Assembly (NCBI RefSeq): GCF_000236035.1
Contig: NZ_JH393257.1
Coordinates: 1,351,542-1,415,541, forward strand
Reading direction: 5' to 3'
DNA from: Vreelandella boliviensis LC1
Lineage (GTDB): Bacteria; Pseudomonadota; Gammaproteobacteria; Pseudomonadales; Halomonadaceae
DNA length: 64,000 bases
A model generated the notes under the pieces. That model worked only from the letters and a program-made list of their open reading frames with translations, had not been told where the DNA came from and made no database searches. Shown here piece by piece: positions 62,429-64,000 of this stretch. The translations under genes were made by a program, and so were the position numbers. The first letter of the stretch is position 1. Each line of letters starts with the position of its first letter.

Positions 62429-63954
62429 GAATCACCTCCGCTTTGGCCACGCGTCTCATAGCGGTTCTCGATAAAGCGTGCGAGCGCCTGCTGTGAAGCA
62501 CTGATATCGGGCAGCTCCGGTTTAACCTCGGCTTGTTGCAGTTCTTGAAGGCGCGTAATAACGCTTTGCGTCTCTTCGCGAGAGGTGTCGTAGTAGTCGT
62601 TCAGGAGCTGTAGCGCTTTGTCGATACTCGCGTCATAAAGCTCTTTCTCTTCGTTTAGCAGGGCTAACTGGGTCTGCTCAAGCACCAAGCGCAGGCTTTG
62701 GCGAAGATAAGACTCTTGCTCTGGGGTAATGAGTGCTTCTAGCGCTTCGTCGTGATGGCGAATCACCACCAAGTCTTTGAGCTGTTCACCGAAGCGCGCC
62801 AACTGGCGTTGGAAGGTACCGGTAGGCGGCTGTTCGACGCTCGAGGTCACAGGGCGCTCCTCAATTTCCTGGGAGAGGCGCAGGGAGGAAATCCGCTCTT
62901 GCTGGGCATTGAGCGCTAAGTAGAGACCGGTGCGGTCAATACGGGGAACGGCGTCCAGGGCGGCTAGCTCACTGGCAATCGCTTCGCGTACGGGTGTTAA
63001 AGCAGGGTTGTCGGCATCGAGCAAGCGAGCATCGGCGGTACGCAGCAGCGCTGCCGCGCCATCTACATCGCCTTCAAGCTGTAGGCGCTGGTTGGCCAAA
63101 CGCAGCAGGTAAGCTGCTTCGGCATGCAGCCACTCGCGCTCGTCGGTGTCCTGCTCTTGAGAGAGCTGATCCAGCACTTGGCCCAGGGTCCCATCGACGT
63201 CGCTGCGGTAGCTGTCAAATTCATCACGCAGGTCACCCAAAGTGCTCTGCAGCGCTTCATCGCGCTCGGCTTCACCGCTATCTATGCGTGATTCAAGGTC
63301 GCTAACCGCCTGTTGCGAGGCGCTACCTTCAGCCTGTTGCGCCAGTTCGTCGAGGCGCTGCTGTTGACTATCCAGGCGTTGCCAACCTTGCCAAGCGACG
63401 AACGCCAAGGCAATCGCCAGGATAATCACCAGGGCAATCGCAAGGCCGCCACTTTTGCCACCCCCGCTTTTGCCACCACTGCTCTGGCCATTGCCTTTGT
63501 GGCCGGTGGGCGGTGTGGTGCCCGCCGATGATTTGTCGCTGGTCGACTTTGACGAGGTGGCGCTTGAAGATAGCGAGCTAGAGGCTGACCCACTTGAGGA
63601 AGAGGGGCTTGGTTGAGCTGCACTCGGTGAAGGTGAGGTCACGCTGCTGGCGCTCTCTTTAGGCGTGCTAGGGGCGCTCGCACTGCTTGTCGTGGTATCT
63701 GCCGGTTTAGCCGTGCTGGTAGCGCTGCTAGCAGCGGTTGAACTCGCAGCTGACGAGCCCTTTCCACGCCGCCGCGACCGACTATTTTTAGCACCACTTT
63801 GAGCAGGTGAAGTTGAGCTCGGTGGTGTGGTCGGCGTACTGGGTTCAGTCGCGTCGGTCGTGGAAGCTGCTTTGTCGGTCGTTTTAGGGACGCCTTGAGA
63901 GGCATCGGTGGACGTCGGTTGTACATCGTCCTGATCGTTTACTTGTTTGCTCAT
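62425..63954 (-). CDS. hemX: HemX-like membrane protein
   Basis: 509 aa. The N-terminal 165 residues are low-complexity Ser/Thr/Ala/Pro with an Arg-rich patch SRSRRRGKG; then one membrane helix GLAIALVIILAIALAFVAW, a Gln-rich coiled coil (QQQRLDELAQQAEGSAS), and a helical domain. Often labelled uroporphyrinogen-III C-methyltransferase, but the SAM-enzyme core is absent; it is better called HemX. Coupled to hemY by ATGA. Confidence 0.9.
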   Translation of the reverse strand: MSKQVNDQDDVQPTSTDASQGVPKTTDKAASTTDATEPSTPTTPPSSTSPAQSGAKNSRSRRRGKGSSAASSTAASSATSTAKPADTTTSSASAPSTPKESASSVTSPSPSAAQPSPSSSSGSASSSLSSSATSSKSTSDKSSAGTTPPTGHKGNGQSSGGKSGGGKSGGLAIALVIILAIALAFVAWQGWQRLDSQQQRLDELAQQAEGSASQQAVSDLESRIDSGEAERDEALQSTLGDLRDEFDSYRSDVDGTLGQVLDQLSQEQDTDEREWLHAEAAYLLRLANQRLQLEGDVDGAAALLRTADARLLDADNPALTPVREAIASELAALDAVPRIDRTGLYLALNAQQERISSLRLSQEIEERPVTSSVEQPPTGTFQRQLARFGEQLKDLVVIRHHDEALEALITPEQESYLRQSLRLVLEQTQLALLNEEKELYDASIDKALQLLNDYYDTSREETQSVITRLQELQQAEVKPELPDISASQQALARFIENRYETRGQSGGDS

Positions 63955-63967
63955 GTGTCGCTAGCCC

Positions 63968-64000
63968 TTAGTAAGTTCCTTGATCGACATCGGCACCCTG
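63968..64000 (-). CDS. Possible C-terminal tail of hemD (partial)
   Basis: Ten codons reading QGADVDQGTY end in TAA at 63970-63968, 13 nt before hemX. hemD is the expected neighbour. A second frame ends in TAG at 63963-63961, so the reading frame cannot be fixed from this fragment. Confidence 0.25.
   Translation of the reverse strand, partial: QGADVDQGTY

Noticed and set aside
62425..63954. Uroporphyrinogen-III methyltransferase activity of HemX
   Set aside because: The SAM-dependent tetrapyrrole methylase core motifs are absent; the protein is a low-complexity, single-helix, coiled-coil protein.

Overview
The window looks like a chromosomal segment of a moderately GC-rich gammaproteobacterium, most probably Halomonas or a close relative. 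The core gene order matches the Pseudomonas/Halomonadaceae arrangement pyrE-crc-rph-yicC, gmk-rpoZ-spoT-ridA, oxyR-recG, HU-rubredoxin reductase-ubiC-ubiA-phoB-phoR and phoU-pstBACS. No rRNA, tRNA, CRISPR array or insertion sequence was seen.

Layout. 1-6.4 kb: tail of a cytochrome c5, rep helicase, trmL, pyrE, a Crc-like protein with a ruined nuclease active site, rph and yicC. 6.4-26.6 kb: about 20 kb of accessory DNA sits between yicC and gmk, which are neighbours in Pseudomonas. It holds a DUF3883 protein, and a minus-strand defence cassette (hsdR, fic, hsdM, hsdS, then a large SF1 helicase-phospholipase D fusion resembling Mokosh type II). It also holds metabolic and stress genes (histidine phosphatase, alcohol dehydrogenase, pirin, HhH-GPD glycosylase), a HipA/HipB-like pair behind three regularly spaced operator-like palindromes, an MFS exporter, a frameshifted glycine-zipper lipoprotein and an extensin-like protein.

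26.7-42.5 kb: core genes for nucleotide metabolism and stringent response (gmk, rpoZ, spoT), peroxide response (oxyR) and recombination (recG), a YccS-type membrane protein, HU, a rubredoxin-reductase-like flavoprotein, ubiquinone synthesis (ubiC, ubiA) and PhoB/PhoR, with two Pho-box-like repeats upstream of phoB.

42.5-44.3 kb: an AT-rich tandem pair of paralogous units. Each has a promoter region with inverted repeats, a small secreted acidic protein gene, and a structured GGA-rich 3' region ending in an intrinsic terminator. One stem shows a compensatory base-pair change between the two copies, and two GGA-bearing loops in the first copy resemble CsrA/RsmA binding sites. This is the strongest candidate here for something undescribed.

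44.3-64 kb: copper chaperone PCu(A)C, cysZ, the phosphate operon phoU-pstB-pstA-pstC-pstS, a YciA-like thioesterase, an orphan Tat-exported TRAP-type binding protein, uvrD, hexR, a small unknown protein, an NSS transporter, a DUF72 protein, a 2-hydroxyglutarate-forming DUF1338 dioxygenase (HglS-like), aroQ and the hemX/hemY pair. Phosphate uptake and its regulators lie on both sides of the small-protein pair, but nothing in the sequence ties the pair to phosphate control.
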